DNA from: Candidatus Enterococcus huntleyi
GTDB taxonomy: Bacteria > Bacillota > Bacilli > Lactobacillales > Enterococcaceae
Assembly (NCBI RefSeq): GCF_009933175.1
Contig: NZ_MAEJ01000009.1
Location: 17,083 to 81,082, forward strand
Length of the DNA: 64,000 nucleotides
Direction of reading: 5' to 3'
The first letter of the stretch is position 1, and each line of letters starts with the position of its first letter. Position numbers and translations under genes: made by a program. Positions 28,898 through 37,579 of this stretch are shown one piece after another. The notes below the pieces were generated by a model. The model searched no databases, was not told the origin of the DNA, and worked only from the letters and a program-made list of their open reading frames with translations.

Positions 28898-28914
28898 CCG
28901 ATTGTTCGGTTTAT
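28898..28914. promoter_or_regulatory. PurBox upstream of purE
   Basis: On the minus strand TAAACCGAACAAT matches the PurBox AWWWCCGAACWWT at 12 of 13 positions; it lies about 32 nt upstream of the -35. Confidence 0.65.
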
Positions 28915-28921
28915 GACTGGA

Positions 28922-28963
28922 TAAAAAAGAAGAAAGTTGACAAAGCAACTTCCTTCTTTTTAA
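28922..28963 (-). terminator. Terminator of the xpt-pbuX operon
   Basis: AAAGAAGGAAGTTG pairs with CAACTTTCTTCTTT on the minus strand, followed by TTTA. Confidence 0.85.
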
Positions 28964-28969
28964 GAAACA

Positions 28970-30256
28970 CTAAATTTCTTCTTCTGATTTCAATCCATTG
29001 AATAGTACGTTCAGTACAATGGCCGTTAAACTACTCATAACGATTCCATTTCCAGTAAACATTTGTAACGTTTCTGGCATTTGACTGAATAGACCTGGCA
29101 ATACGTTAAAGCCTAGACCAAAACCAATCGAAACAGCGATAATCAATAAATTCTTATCATTATTAAAATCAACTTTTGAAAGCATCCGCATTCCTTGAAC
29201 AGCGACCATACCAAACATCACTAACATGCCGCCTCCTAAAACTGATTCAGGAATGATTTGAGCTAAGGCTCCAACTTTAGGAAAAAGTCCTAAAGCAATC
29301 AAGAAAAAGGCTGTGAAGTAAATGGGTTTTCTAGTTTTAATCCCAGATAATTGAACTAAACCAACGTTCTGTGAGAAGCCTGTATAAGGGAAGGTATTGA
29401 AAATCCCGCCTAAAACAACTGCTAAACCTTCTGCACGATAGCCACGTTTCAAGTCATCTTCGCCAACTTTTTTTCCAGTAATATCACCTAAAGCGAAGTA
29501 AACACCTGTTGACTCTACCATGCTGACGATTGAAATAATTACCATCAAAAGAATTGACCAAACATCAAAGGTTGGCATACCAAAATAGAAAGGCTGAGGT
29601 ACATGGAAGACTGGCGCATGACCAATAGCTGCTAAATCAACTTGACCTAAGACTGCTGCAAGCACCGTTCCACCAACTAAACCAATCAAAACAGCAATCG
29701 AACGAATGAAACCTTTAGCGAAAATTTGAATACCAATAATTAGACCAATTGTCACAAACGCTAATAATAAATTCGTAGGGTCGCCAAAGCTTGGATCAGT
29801 TTTTAAACCGCCACCCATTTTTTCAACTGCTACCGGAATTAATGTTAGACCAATAACGGTAATTACCGTCCCTGTCACCAATGGCGGGAATAATTTCTTA
29901 ATCTTTGAAAAGACCCCTGCGATTAATACGACAAAAACACCTGAAGCAATAACCGAGCCATAAATGGCGCCGATTCCGCTATTATTACCAATCAAAATCA
30001 GCGGAGCCACTGCTTGAATTGCACATCCTAGAACAACTGGCAAGCCAATTCCGAAGAATTTGTTGACTGTTAATTGAAGCAAAGTAGCAATCCCACACAT
30101 AAAAATATCAATCGAAATTAAGTAAGTCATTTGTTGCTCATTAAAGTTTAACCCTGTACCGATAAGTAACGGTACAGCAACCGCTCCTGCATACATAGCT
30201 AATAAATGCTGTAATCCTAATACGGCTGCTTTACCGTTCTGCGTTTCCTTTTCCAA
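28970..30256 (-). CDS. pbuX: Xanthine permease
   Basis: A 428-residue NCS2 (nucleobase:cation symporter 2) protein with about 12-14 membrane segments. The NCS2 signature region GLVQLSGIKTRKP near residue 300 is clear. It imports xanthine. The start is TTG at 30256, 9 nt after GAGGGGG at the xpt end; the longer TTG start overlaps xpt. Confidence 0.93.
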   Translation of the reverse strand: MEKETQNGKAAVLGLQHLLAMYAGAVAVPLLIGTGLNFNEQQMTYLISIDIFMCGIATLLQLTVNKFFGIGLPVVLGCAIQAVAPLILIGNNSGIGAIYGSVIASGVFVVLIAGVFSKIKKLFPPLVTGTVITVIGLTLIPVAVEKMGGGLKTDPSFGDPTNLLLAFVTIGLIIGIQIFAKGFIRSIAVLIGLVGGTVLAAVLGQVDLAAIGHAPVFHVPQPFYFGMPTFDVWSILLMVIISIVSMVESTGVYFALGDITGKKVGEDDLKRGYRAEGLAVVLGGIFNTFPYTGFSQNVGLVQLSGIKTRKPIYFTAFFLIALGLFPKVGALAQIIPESVLGGGMLVMFGMVAVQGMRMLSKVDFNNDKNLLIIAVSIGFGLGFNVLPGLFSQMPETLQMFTGNGIVMSSLTAIVLNVLFNGLKSEEEI

Positions 30257-30257
30257 A

Positions 30258-30839
30258 CTATGCGTCCCCCTCAAGAAATTCTACTTCTCCATTTGTTAAT
30301 GAAGCAATTCGCGCTAATGATACGACCTTCAAGCCCATATCTTCAATCAATTGACGACCATCTTGGAATGATTTCTCAATGATAATCCCGATTCCTTCGA
30401 CTTCAGCTCCCGCCTGTTGACAGAGCTCGATTAACCCTTTAGCTGCTTGACCATTCGCTAAAAAGTCGTCAACGATTAAGACCTTGTCTTCATTTGATAA
30501 AAACTTTCTAGAAATCGAAACAGTGCTCGTCACTTGTTTCGTAAAAGAGTATACAGAGGATGTCAATAGCTCCTCATCCATTGTCAAACTTTTAGCTTTT
30601 CGCGCAAAAATCATCGGAACATTCAATTCCTTTGCTGCAAAAACAGCTGGTGCAATTCCTGAAGCTTCGATTGTTACAACTTTGGTAATTCCAGCATCTT
30701 TAAATACTTCAGCAAAACGTTGCCCCATTTGTTCCATCAACACAGGATCTACTTGGTGTGTGACAAAGCTATCAACTTTTAAGACACCTTCACCCAAAAT
30801 ATGTCCGTCTTTTTTGATACGCTCCACTAGCTCTTTCAT
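30258..30839 (-). CDS. xpt: Xanthine phosphoribosyltransferase
   Basis: A 193-residue type I PRTase that makes XMP from xanthine and PRPP. It starts [25 protein letters not shown] in part; PRPP-binding loop is [19 protein letters not shown] follows AGGAG. It is downstream of a guanine riboswitch and cotranscribed with pbuX. Confidence 0.95.
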   Translation of the reverse strand: MKELVERIKKDGHILGEGVLKVDSFVTHQVDPVLMEQMGQRFAEVFKDAGITKVVTIEASGIAPAVFAAKELNVPMIFARKAKSLTMDEELLTSSVYSFTKQVTSTVSISRKFLSNEDKVLIVDDFLANGQAAKGLIELCQQAGAEVEGIGIIIEKSFQDGRQLIEDMGLKVVSLARIASLTNGEVEFLEGDA

Positions 30840-30939
30840 TTCATTCTCTCCTATCCATTTAGTTATCGAAAAAATAAAGCAATCAGCATAACAAATAGTT
30901 TTTCAACCGTCCGTTATTACAGACTCTGCTTAAAATAAG

Positions 30940-30971
30940 CAAAAAACCTCTTTCGCGTAAGCAAAAAAGGT
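30940..30971 (-). terminator. Guanine-riboswitch terminator
   Basis: On the minus strand an 11-bp stem (ACCTTTTTTGC with GCGAAAGAGGT, loop of 4, some G-U) runs into six T. Confidence 0.85.
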
Positions 30972-30991
30972 GCACAAATAACACGTTTTTT

Positions 30992-31056
30992 ACTTATAGT
31001 CCAACATTTACGGTGTCGGGTAGAGACTGTCGACCTTATCTCGACGATATATAAGT
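30992..31056 (-). promoter_or_regulatory. Guanine riboswitch (purine aptamer)
   Basis: The P1 helix is ACTTATA with TATAAGT. P2 closes the loop GATAAGG and P3 the loop CCGTAAA, the two canonical kissing loops. The J2/3 core TCTCTACC and J3/1 GACTAT are present. The C in GACTAT fits guanine rather than adenine. Controls xpt-pbuX by transcription termination. Confidence 0.93.
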
Positions 31057-31096
31057 GAAACATTTTTAAAAAGATAGGTCTATTATCTATTTAATT

Positions 31097-31133
31097 ACAA
31101 AAAAAAGCAAGGCTTGTAAGCCCTTGCTTTTTA
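31097..31133. terminator. Terminator after the TIM-barrel gene
   Basis: AAAAAGCAAGG pairs with CCTTGCTTTTT, with T-runs on both sides. It ends the minus-strand cell-wall cluster. Confidence 0.8.
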
Positions 31134-31166
31134 AAAATCTTAATATTTTTTCTAAAAAAAGAAAAA

Positions 31167-31850
31167 TCATTCGGTTTCTTTCTGTTCTTTTTGACGATAA
31201 TTCTCCATTTTTTTGCTAAATAACTGCCCATTACTCGGTGGTGTATAGGTAATGGCATTGGCGCCAGCTTCGATTGTGGCCAAAATACCTTCATCGGTAG
31301 GCCCTCCGGTAGCAATAATCGGTAATTCTGGATATTTTGCTCTGAAATAGGCCACAGTTTCCACTGTCTTCTTCCCTGCACTGATATTGATGATTGAAAC
31401 GCCTGCCTCAAGCTTTTCATCAATCGGGGTATAGATGGAAGTGACCGTGCTGATCACTGGAATATCTACAACTTCACATACTTGTCGAACCGTTTCAATC
31501 GGTGTCGGCGCATTCAAGACGACGCCAATCGAGCCTTGCGCTTCGGCAAACATACTCATATAGGCTGAACGTGTTCCTTGCGTCAAGCCACCGCCAACTC
31601 CAGAAAAGACTGGAATATTTGCGGCTTCGATAATTCCTTTCGTGATGGCCGGATGCGGCGTAAAAGGATAGACAGCAATCACTGCGTTCGCATTGTTATT
31701 ACAGACAATCGCGATATCAGTCGTAAAGATAATTGAGCGAATTTTTTTGCCAAATACACGAATACCACTTGCTTGTAGTATAACCTCAGGAACGCGTACA
31801 ATATCTTTTCTTAACTCCGTCGTAATTTCTGGAACAAATTTTTCTGCCAT
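31167..31850 (-). CDS. TIM-barrel protein of unknown function
   Basis: A 227-residue protein with a repetitive beta/alpha pattern and barrel-like phosphate-site loops (GVGGGLTQGT, ATGGPTDEGILATIEAGANAITYTPPS). It resembles aldolase/isomerase barrels of the KDPG-aldolase/ribulose-phosphate-binding type. Similar proteins are often annotated only as hydrolase. No catalytic set is certain. AAAGGGG precedes the ATG. It is the last gene of the cell-wall cluster, 50 nt after the GH73 gene. Confidence 0.55.
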   Translation of the reverse strand: MAEKFVPEITTELRKDIVRVPEVILQASGIRVFGKKIRSIIFTTDIAIVCNNNANAVIAVYPFTPHPAITKGIIEAANIPVFSGVGGGLTQGTRSAYMSMFAEAQGSIGVVLNAPTPIETVRQVCEVVDIPVISTVTSIYTPIDEKLEAGVSIINISAGKKTVETVAYFRAKYPELPIIATGGPTDEGILATIEAGANAITYTPPSNGQLFSKKMENYRQKEQKETE

Positions 31851-31900
31851 TTTTTTCGACCCCTTTCAATCGGGCACTTTGTGAGACAAATTGTCCGTTC

Positions 31901-32530
31901 TTACCGTCGATCGTACTGGTCTAACTTGTACGTTTCGATTACTTCCGTAACTTTGTGGGCATAATTTGGATCTGTTGCGTAGCCACCCTCTTGTAAAGCC
32001 TTCGCTGCTTGTTTGTAATTTTCTGCCAAGAGCACCTTTTCATATTGTTGAGGATTCCAAGTCACGCCATTAACGAATAGCATAGTATGATCATCCATTG
32101 AAGCTTCCCATGAGTCATAAACCTTAAAATCACCTTGAATGACTATCCATTCTTCATTTACATATTCTCGCGTTTCCAAATTAACTTTCTTCTCGTTGCC
32201 AAATGACTTCATACCAAATAAATTATTGTATTGACTGGCTAATGAACTTTGCCCCCAATTGGATTCAAGAATAGCTTGTGCGATAATAATGCTTGGCAAT
32301 ACACCGTAACCCTCTTGTAGTTCTTGGGCATGGGGAACCAGACGGTTAATAAATTCCTCATGACTCATCGTGACTATCTCCGTTTGATCTAGCGACTCTG
32401 ATTCAATTAATGGTGCAGTTAAACTCTTCAAAGAAAAGACAAACGCTACCCCAATTAACAACAATCCTAGCAAAAGCTTTGGAATGCCGACCGTTTGCTT
32501 TTTCTTTTTATATTTTTTTCGTGTGCTCAT
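31901..32530 (-). CDS. Membrane-anchored GH73 N-acetylglucosaminidase
   Basis: A 209-residue protein with a short basic N-terminus, one membrane segment (about residues 17-40) and a GH73 domain (about 60-200). The glutamate of IIIAQAILESNWGQSSLA is the likely catalytic residue; YNNLFGMK and YDSWEASMDDH are conserved positions. It would cleave peptidoglycan glycan strands at the outer face. AGGAG lies before the ATG. It follows the VanY gene by 13 nt. Confidence 0.85.
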   Translation of the reverse strand: MSTRKKYKKKKQTVGIPKLLLGLLLIGVAFVFSLKSLTAPLIESESLDQTEIVTMSHEEFINRLVPHAQELQEGYGVLPSIIIAQAILESNWGQSSLASQYNNLFGMKSFGNEKKVNLETREYVNEEWIVIQGDFKVYDSWEASMDDHTMLFVNGVTWNPQQYEKVLLAENYKQAAKALQEGGYATDPNYAHKVTEVIETYKLDQYDRR

Positions 32531-32543
32531 ACGACTCCTATTC

Positions 32544-33341
32544 TTAGAACAGTTTAAGATATTCTTCCAGCGTTAAGTCATTTTCTGTAATATACTTCGC
32601 ACTTTCTTTCCCCACATATCTTAAATGCCATGGTTCATAATCAATCTTGGTTATTGCTTCTTTCCCTTTAGGATAACGGACTATAAAGCCAAATTCAGGT
32701 GCATTTTCAGCTAACCATTGTGCCCCAGGTTGCTTCCCAAAGCCCTCTTCTAATACTTCTTTGGGATAGTTATTATACCACGATTCGTCTACAACATCGA
32801 CTGCTAAGCCTGTATGGTGTTCACTATATCCTGGCTCAGTCACCGTTTTTTTGGTTTCCGCAATCGCTGCCTCTTCATCAAGCCCATCTCGAGACATGAT
32901 TACATTGACTTCCTGATCAAAAACAGTTTGTTGATACGCTACTGAGCGAAAAGCTGAAATAATTACCAACGGGTGATTCGCTTTTGTCGCTGCTTCAGAC
33001 ATCTTTTCGTAACTATCGGCAATCCGTTTGTCAACTTCATAGCCATTAGACAAAGCCACCAAGTTTTCTTCATTAACTTCTGTTGTTAATTTATTCTCAG
33101 GTCCAACGAGTACTAACGCCCAGTCGCTCGTTGAAATATTAGGTAAATCTGCCGCAACGGCTGCTTCTTTTGCTTCCTTCTTAACCTTTTCCGTTTTCTT
33201 TTCAGTTGTTTCCACAGTCGGTGTAGATTTCTTTTGATCAAATCTACCTGTAATACTTAAAAATGAAACGACAAGTATAATACAGACGGCGAATATGCCG
33301 AAAAGTGTTTTAGGTGAAGTGAGTGTTTGTTTAGTTTTAAT
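32544..33341 (-). CDS. VanY-like D,D-carboxypeptidase, apparent ATT start
   Basis: A 265-residue VanY/DacB-family metallopeptidase that trims D-Ala from stem peptides. It carries the Zn site SEHHTGLAVDVVDESW with His and Asp, and EPWHLRYVG with the third His. A GTG at 33215 would begin the protein after the membrane anchor, but the frame continues upstream through a hydrophobic segment (FGIFAVCIILVVSFLSI) to an ATT at 33341, which sits 8 nt after AGGAG. No ATG, GTG or TTG lies in frame between that ATT and 33215. So either ATT is the start or a start codon was lost. The next gene upstream is a paralogue with its own anchor. Confidence 0.7.
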   Translation of the reverse strand: MKTKQTLTSPKTLFGIFAVCIILVVSFLSITGRFDQKKSTPTVETTEKKTEKVKKEAKEAAVAADLPNISTSDWALVLVGPENKLTTEVNEENLVALSNGYEVDKRIADSYEKMSEAATKANHPLVIISAFRSVAYQQTVFDQEVNVIMSRDGLDEEAAIAETKKTVTEPGYSEHHTGLAVDVVDESWYNNYPKEVLEEGFGKQPGAQWLAENAPEFGFIVRYPKGKEAITKIDYEPWHLRYVGKESAKYITENDLTLEEYLKLF

Positions 33342-33410
33342 TGTTCTAGCTCCTAAGCCTGTGACATGAGTGAAGGTAAATCGATTGTAAAATGCGCATG
33401 TGCACTACAA

Positions 33411-34370
33411 TTACGGTAAACGATCGAGATATTCTTCTAGTGTTAATTTATTTTTCTCTATATATTCGGCATTTTCTTTGCCAACATAGCGGATATGCCA
33501 CGGTTCATAAGTAATCGCGGTAATTTTTTCTTGATTTTTAGGATAACGGATAATAAAGCCATAAGTAGCTGCATGTTCGGCCAACCATTTTGCACCCGGC
33601 TGTTCTCCAAAGCGTGCATCAAGCAATCCGCCAACATAATTTTTATTCCACGATTCATCTACCACGTCCAAAGCAAGTCCCGTATGGTGTTCACTAAAGC
33701 CTGGCTCAGTCATCGTTTTCTTGGCTTCCTTAATAGCAGCTTCTTCAGAGAGCCCCAGTCTACTCATATTTTGTGAGACTCCCTCTTCAAAAACTTCTTC
33801 TTGATAGGCAACTGAACGAAAGGCTGAGATAGTCACCAACGGATAGCCAGCTTTTTCGGCAGCCGCAGCTAGCTCTTCGAAGCTTTTAGCGATTCGCTTA
33901 TCCACTTCAAAACCATTCGCTAACGTCGTTAATTGGCTATCAGGAATTTCTGTTTTCAGTTTATGATTGGGACCGACTAAGACTAGATTCCAGTCATTTT
34001 TCGAGACCTTAGGAAGATCCTTGAACTGTTCTTCAGGCTGTTCTAGTAAACTTGCTACTTTTTTTTCAGCGACCTGTTCAGTCGTATCCGTTGTTTCTGA
34101 TTCAGCAGTCTTCGTTTTTTCCGTATCCTGCTGCTTGGTTACGGTTGTTTGACTCGTCTCTTTGTTTTTTTGCTTTTTTGTCGTACTTGTTGTAGATTCT
34201 GTTGTGCCTTTTTCGCTAGACGGTAGGTTGGTTTTTGACGCCGATTGAGCCTGTTCAATGGTTGAATCTAGCGTCTTTTCTGAATTATCCGTATTCGTCA
34301 CCTTAAAAAAAATGAACAACGAGATAATTAATAACCCTACTGCTGCAACTATTTGTTTGTTCTCACTCAC
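33411..34370 (-). CDS. VanY-like D,D-carboxypeptidase (paralogue)
   Basis: A 319-residue protein with an N-terminal anchor (VAAVGLLIISLFIFFKV), a Ser/Thr/Lys-rich spacer (about residues 30-120) and a VanY domain. Zn-site motifs SEHHTGLALDVVDESW and EPWHIRYVG are present. It cuts terminal D-Ala of peptidoglycan stems. The GTG at 34370 follows AAGGGA. The domain is close to the neighbouring gene, suggesting tandem duplication. Vancomycin resistance need not follow; VanX/VanH/VanA partners are absent here. Confidence 0.85.
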   Translation of the reverse strand: MSENKQIVAAVGLLIISLFIFFKVTNTDNSEKTLDSTIEQAQSASKTNLPSSEKGTTESTTSTTKKQKNKETSQTTVTKQQDTEKTKTAESETTDTTEQVAEKKVASLLEQPEEQFKDLPKVSKNDWNLVLVGPNHKLKTEIPDSQLTTLANGFEVDKRIAKSFEELAAAAEKAGYPLVTISAFRSVAYQEEVFEEGVSQNMSRLGLSEEAAIKEAKKTMTEPGFSEHHTGLALDVVDESWNKNYVGGLLDARFGEQPGAKWLAEHAATYGFIIRYPKNQEKITAITYEPWHIRYVGKENAEYIEKNKLTLEEYLDRLP

Positions 34371-34388
34371 GACTTGTATCCCTTCAAG

Positions 34389-34919
34389 TTATTTTCCTTG
34401 GTCGTTTTTAATATAAGTTTCTTCCAAATTTTCATTGACCCATTCCAATAATTCGACAGGTGATCCTTCAATTTGTTTCTGGATATTCGCCGGTAGTCGG
34501 AAGCTGACACTATCATCATAGCCCCACTCATCGTAGTGAATGCTGACTTTCAAATTAATAAATCCTCGCTCTTTTTGGACCTCAGTTTGAAAGGGAATCA
34601 TTTCGACATCCCCTATTTTTGCTTGCAACCATTTTTGAGCAATTTTCGTTTTTAATCGTTTATATTCAGCCACTGCTAAATTTCTTTTTTCAGGAAAAAG
34701 GGCGGTTTGTCGTAATACTTTATTCATCAGCATCCATTCATAATCACTAAATAAATTCTTAACCTTTTGCATCATCTCAGAAGAAAAAGTTCGTTGCCCC
34801 ACTTTCCAGGCTTCCCAATAATCCTTTTCGATTTGCAACTGTTCTTGATAAAAATAAGCCTCTGTTCCATACTGTTCAATAATTGCACTGATAATAATAT
34901 CAATATATACACGATGCAT
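34389..34919 (-). CDS. Hypothetical 176-residue protein
   Basis: The ATG at 34919 is preceded by GGAGG; longer in-frame starts lack one. The protein is soluble and mixed (YIDIIISAIIEQYG at the start, then charged helices and FINLKVSIHYDEWGY). I recognise no domain. It is the first gene of the cell-wall cluster, 18 nt before the VanY paralogue, so a link with wall metabolism is inferred only from position. Confidence 0.7.
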   Translation of the reverse strand: MHRVYIDIIISAIIEQYGTEAYFYQEQLQIEKDYWEAWKVGQRTFSSEMMQKVKNLFSDYEWMLMNKVLRQTALFPEKRNLAVAEYKRLKTKIAQKWLQAKIGDVEMIPFQTEVQKERGFINLKVSIHYDEWGYDDSVSFRLPANIQKQIEGSPVELLEWVNENLEETYIKNDQGK

Positions 34920-35187
34920 AGTTATCCCTCCTCGTAATGTATTGTACTTAACAATTGATGAAAAATCATCCTTTTTCAATTTATTTTCCTTTTTTTTATA
35001 AAAATTGATGACTATTCCCCTTTTTCTCTTCAATTACTTGCTTTTTACCCATACTCTTCAACTATACTCCAGCTTTTTTCAGGTCGTGAATAAGTGTAAG
35101 AAGCCATTTTTCTGCTATACTAAATAGGTACCTTTTTATTTGATTTTTCTGGTCATTAAAAAAATATTCTTAAAGGAGCCGATTATT

Positions 35188-36144
35188 TTGAAAACTTATC
35201 ATTGGGGAATTGTGGGTCTAGGAGAAATTGCCCACCAATTTGCACAAACTTTTAATCACTCATCAAGTCAATTAACTGCTGTTGCTTCCAGAACACAAGA
35301 AAAAGCAGATGAATTTGCAAAGCACTATCAAATTCCCAAATCTTACGGTAGCTATGACGCACTTCTAGCGGACCCAACTATCGATATCATTTATATTGCC
35401 GTTCCCAATCGTCAGCATATTGACTATATCTTACCGGCATTAGAAGCTGGCAAGCACGTATTATGTGAAAAAGCCATCACCATGAATCAAGCTGAATTAA
35501 CACGAGCTGTTCAATTAGCTGAAAAAAATAACTTAATCTTAGCTGAAGCAATGACCATCTTCAATATGCCTTTGTATCAACAATTGCGTGAAATAGCTGA
35601 TTCTGGAAAACTTGGAAAACTAAAAATGATCCAAGCTCCTTTTGGTAGCTATAAAGAACCTGATCCTAAAAATCGCTTTTTCAACCCAGATTTAGCTGGT
35701 GGCGCCTTACTTGATATCGGTACCTATGCAGTCTCCTTTGCTCGCTACTTCTTAAACGCTCAACCATCTGTCATCGCATCCAATGTGTTACCTTTTGAAA
35801 CAGGAGTGGATGAACAATCTGTGACTATTCTGCGCAATAATAAAAATGAGATGGCAGCAATCACCCTGACTTTCCAAGCAAAAATGCCGAAACTCGGCGT
35901 CGTTGCCTTTGAAAATGGTTATATCACGGTTCCAGAATATCCTCGTGCTGACAAAGCCGAAATCTACTATAATGATGGTACGAAAGAATTTATCGAGTCT
36001 GGTGATACACAAGAAGCCATGAATTATGAGATTCAAAATATGGTCGCCTTCATCGAAGGAACAAAGCCAAATAAATCCCTATACTTGACTATTGACGTCA
36101 TCCAAATTCTGGATGATATGCAAAAAGCTTGGGCTGCTCAGTAA
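35188..36144 (+). CDS. Gfo/Idh/MocA-family oxidoreductase
   Basis: A 318-residue NAD(P)-dependent oxidoreductase. The Rossmann start HWGIVGLGEIAHQFA is followed by VASRTQEKADEF, and EKAITMNQAEL carries the family Lys region. The substrate is a sugar or sugar-like polyol, not determinable. The start is TTG at 35188, 9 nt after AAGGAG; upstream codons in frame are not used by this Shine-Dalgarno. Confidence 0.85.
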   Translation: MKTYHWGIVGLGEIAHQFAQTFNHSSSQLTAVASRTQEKADEFAKHYQIPKSYGSYDALLADPTIDIIYIAVPNRQHIDYILPALEAGKHVLCEKAITMNQAELTRAVQLAEKNNLILAEAMTIFNMPLYQQLREIADSGKLGKLKMIQAPFGSYKEPDPKNRFFNPDLAGGALLDIGTYAVSFARYFLNAQPSVIASNVLPFETGVDEQSVTILRNNKNEMAAITLTFQAKMPKLGVVAFENGYITVPEYPRADKAEIYYNDGTKEFIESGDTQEAMNYEIQNMVAFIEGTKPNKSLYLTIDVIQILDDMQKAWAAQ

Positions 36145-36170
36145 CGCGATTCACTACTAATTATTATAAT

Positions 36171-36226
36171 AAAGAAGAATGTCTCTTCTCTGTTACACGA
36201 ACAGAATAAGGGACATTCTTCTTTTG
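36171..36226. terminator. Convergent terminator
   Basis: AAAGAAGAATGTC pairs with GACATTCTTCTTT, with T-rich flanks on both sides. It serves the oxidoreductase and the facing exporter gene. Confidence 0.8.
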
Positions 36227-36279
36227 TATCTATTTTATTGTGGCTAACAGTATTACCTGCCTTCTTAATTGTATGTATC

Positions 36280-37242
36280 TTAATCGATAAGCGTAAGTTT
36301 CTGAGCAAATTCTGCTTTGATTTCAATAAAACTTCTAAAAGACTGCAAAAATTGAAATAGCTCTGCTCGATTTTCAAACTCTTCACGACTGGTAGGCAAA
36401 GGCATTTCCCTATATTCTTCATACACTTCAAAGATTCGTTCCAAAATTTCTTTGCCGTCATTTTCCTCAGCGAAGGTTTCCGCAGTGTACTCTAATAATG
36501 AGACGATTTTTGCTACCTGAATATCGACAATCTCGATTCTATCTAAGCTTTGAATCATATCATTCAAGACACTAATCTGTGAACGTCGCATGGCAAAATA
36601 AGAACCATAATAGACATCCCGACCCACCCACTGATTTTCTTGATAGGTTTGAGCACGCAGTTGCCCTTCTCGGATGAAAGTCAACAATCCTTGACAGTTT
36701 TCAACTAGCTTTTGCTCCGTGATTTCTTGGGTTAAGTATAAAGACATTTCTGTGAGTAATTTTCGAAACATCGTTTCAATAATTTGTTGGTCTTCCTTCA
36801 AACGATTTTCAGAATTTGGCATATATAAATTTGCCAATAAAGCCAGCCCGACACCAATCATCATGAGTAGATATTCATTGGCTATCAGAGACCAGCTCAT
36901 AGACTCCTCAACTAGATAATGCGTGACTAAGACAGAGCTCACAACAATCCCATCTGACAAACCAAACAAAACGGCTAACGGAATAAACAGCAATAAAAAA
37001 AAGCCGAAAGCAATCGGTTGATAACCTAAAATTGAAAAACAAATGAACGCCAGTCCAGTCGCCAGTGTCAATGATAGCAGTCGATAAATCCCCGTTTGTA
37101 AAGAGGACTTTTTAGAATTTGTGACACTTAAAACAGCAATAATTCCCGCCGCTGGTGCATACAGTAACTGCAAAGCATTCGCTAAAATCATTGCCAAAGC
37201 CGCGCTTACGGCCGTTTTAACCGTTCTAAGTCCGATGCGCAT
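36280..37242 (-). CDS. Aromatic acid exporter (ArAE/FUSC-type) membrane protein
   Basis: A 320-residue protein with about five or six membrane segments in the first half (AALAMILANALQLLYAPAAG onward) and a helical cytoplasmic C-terminal half. The layout matches the ArAE_1 plus ArAE_1_C families. Its substrate is not known. AGAAAGGGG precedes the ATG. It is alone. Confidence 0.8.
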   Translation of the reverse strand: MRIGLRTVKTAVSAALAMILANALQLLYAPAAGIIAVLSVTNSKKSSLQTGIYRLLSLTLATGLAFICFSILGYQPIAFGFFLLLFIPLAVLFGLSDGIVVSSVLVTHYLVEESMSWSLIANEYLLMMIGVGLALLANLYMPNSENRLKEDQQIIETMFRKLLTEMSLYLTQEITEQKLVENCQGLLTFIREGQLRAQTYQENQWVGRDVYYGSYFAMRRSQISVLNDMIQSLDRIEIVDIQVAKIVSLLEYTAETFAEENDGKEILERIFEVYEEYREMPLPTSREEFENRAELFQFLQSFRSFIEIKAEFAQKLTLID

Positions 37243-37496
37243 AAAAATCCCCTTTCTGTTATTTGATGGTGCTAATTATACTTGAAATAACATCAGAAAA
37301 CTAGCTACAAATAATCAGTGACAGATTTGTACTCACCTATTTTTCTCAATTGGGCTACTCTCTATATTTGAGATTAGCACTTTATCTATTATATACACTT
37401 CTATATTTGTTCATGTACACTTGCTTTCATCTAAGTGTGTGCTACTCAAATAAAAGCGATAGAACCGACAAAACACCCCATATAAATACTATTACC
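37243..37496. other. Intergenic region without clear gene
   Basis: AT-rich. A TTG-started plus-strand frame here (from 37350) is hydrophobic but has no Shine-Dalgarno and runs through the strong terminator, so I do not call it. Confidence 0.5.
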
Positions 37497-37544
37497 AAAA
37501 AAGGTGCCAGAAAGCTAATTATTAAAAGCTTTCTGGCACCTTTA
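37497..37544. terminator. Terminator of the flotillin operon
   Basis: AAAGGTGCCAGAAAGC pairs with GCTTTCTGGCACCTTT, with T-rich ends on both strands. Confidence 0.88.
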
Positions 37545-37579
37545 CTGATTATTTATTGACTGTTACACAGGCCCCACGC

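Noticed and set aside
31091..31423. Second minus-strand frame overlapping the TIM-barrel gene
   Set aside because: It is a shadow in another frame, and it covers the terminator.
32544..34370. A vancomycin-resistance gene cluster
   Set aside because: VanY-like enzymes occur here without VanH, VanA/B-type ligase, VanX or VanRS; the context is ordinary wall metabolism.
37350..37559. Hydrophobic plus-strand frame
   Set aside because: No ribosome-binding site, a TTG start, and it reads through the terminator at 37497-37544.
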